A stretch of 64,000 bases of DNA from Vibrio mimicus CAIM 602 (GTDB lineage Bacteria > Pseudomonadota > Gammaproteobacteria > Enterobacterales > Vibrionaceae). The notes below the pieces were generated by a model, which saw nothing but the letters and a program-made list of their open reading frames with translations, ran no database searches and was not told where the DNA came from. This document shows positions 63,844-64,000 of the stretch, in pieces. Each line of letters opens with the position of its first letter. Position 1 is the stretch's first letter. The position numbers were made by a program, and so were the translations under genes. Where the stretch lies: positions 62,001 to 126,000 of the forward strand of contig NZ_AOMO01000044.1 in assembly GCF_000338875.1 (NCBI RefSeq), read 5' to 3'.

Positions 63844-64000
63844 ATGCAGCTGAACGCGAATAAGACTGCACAGTTTTTTATTGCCAATGAATATTACCAA
63901 GTCCAACTTGAAAAAGAGTGGTTGGTTCTCACTTCGCTCAGTAGCGAAGAGCGTATCCCATTCCATGTTTGGAATGGTGAAGTGCAGATCCGAAGAGGGT
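63844..64000 (+). CDS. helD: Probable DNA helicase IV (HelD), 5' part only
   Basis: The frame opens at ATG 63844 and runs off the window after 52 codons. The visible part, MQLNANKTAQFFIANEYYQV ... ERIPFHVWNGEVQIRRG, matches the N-terminal domain of E. coli HelD, where an IPFNQLLAIHCKRG stretch occupies the same place. The ATPase motifs lie beyond the window, so the call rests on this domain and on recalled gene order only. HelD is a superfamily 1 helicase that assists recombination. Confidence 0.55.
   Translation, partial: MQLNANKTAQFFIANEYYQVQLEKEWLVLTSLSSEERIPFHVWNGEVQIRRG

Overview
The window looks like a stretch of the second chromosome of Vibrio cholerae or a very close relative (V. paracholerae, V. 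mimicus, V. metoecus). The evidence is the presence of luxP-luxQ, the AI-2 quorum-sensing receptor pair, next to a PilZ protein of the PlzE type, together with art, glp and mod operons, an orphan class I HMG-CoA reductase and a second fabH. I matched the gene order from memory; no database search was run. There is no prophage, insertion sequence, rRNA, CRISPR array or integron cassette. Nearly all of it is ordinary chromosomal housekeeping and nutrient-use sequence.

Layout. 1-9.1 kb: the C-terminal part of a YbbP-type FtsX permease, ugd, a frameshifted FAD-dependent amine/amino-acid oxidase, the convergent 5-oxoprolinase operon pxpA-pxpB-pxpC, and galE. 9.1-17.2 kb: a chemoreceptor, the tyrosine transporter tyrP with a TyrR-box-like site upstream, a 39-residue small protein with a very strong ribosome binding site, acpH, a DEAD-box helicase, a TetR regulator, a small cytochrome c, and ltaE with a Nudix hydrolase. 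17.4-24.0 kb: ravA-viaA, tRNA-Cys, and the arginine transporter artP-artI-artQ-artM, in which artP is frameshifted. 24.1-29.2 kb: a LysR regulator with fdhD, a 1.06-kb AT-rich regulatory region holding a perfect FNR site, and a YdeP-type molybdopterin oxidoreductase that is also frameshifted. 29.5-34.2 kb: tRNA-Leu and a second tRNA-Cys, a lipase, a YgbA-family protein, an MFS permease, trxC with an unusual CNPC active site, and a fabH homologue.

34.4-38.1 kb: a three-gene operon (multi-zinc-ribbon TackOD1-like protein, processive family 2 glycosyltransferase, HlyD-type periplasmic adaptor). It looks like a compact polysaccharide synthesis and export system and is the best candidate here for something little described. 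38.2-45.5 kb: the glycerol regulon, with glpA-glpB-glpC divergent from glpF-glpK. 45.6-54.4 kb: small membrane and cytoplasmic proteins, yceH, a GIY-YIG protein, a TraF-like outer-membrane protein, luxP-luxQ, the PilZ protein and a small outer-membrane protein. 54.6-64 kb: a YgiW-family OB-fold protein, cobQ, modA-modB-modC, HMG-CoA reductase, two small proteins, a YccS-family membrane protein and the start of what looks like helD.

Four genes carry single-base length changes (the oxidase near 3,937, artP near 21,344, the YdeP-type gene near 27,957, and a small gene near 46,259). In each case one base added or removed restores a full-length family member. Four such events in 64 kb is high for a live genome, so assembly error is the leading explanation until reads are checked. 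Molybdenum use links several loci: modABC supplies molybdate, FdhD sulfurates the cofactor, and the YdeP-type enzyme would use it, apparently under FNR control.
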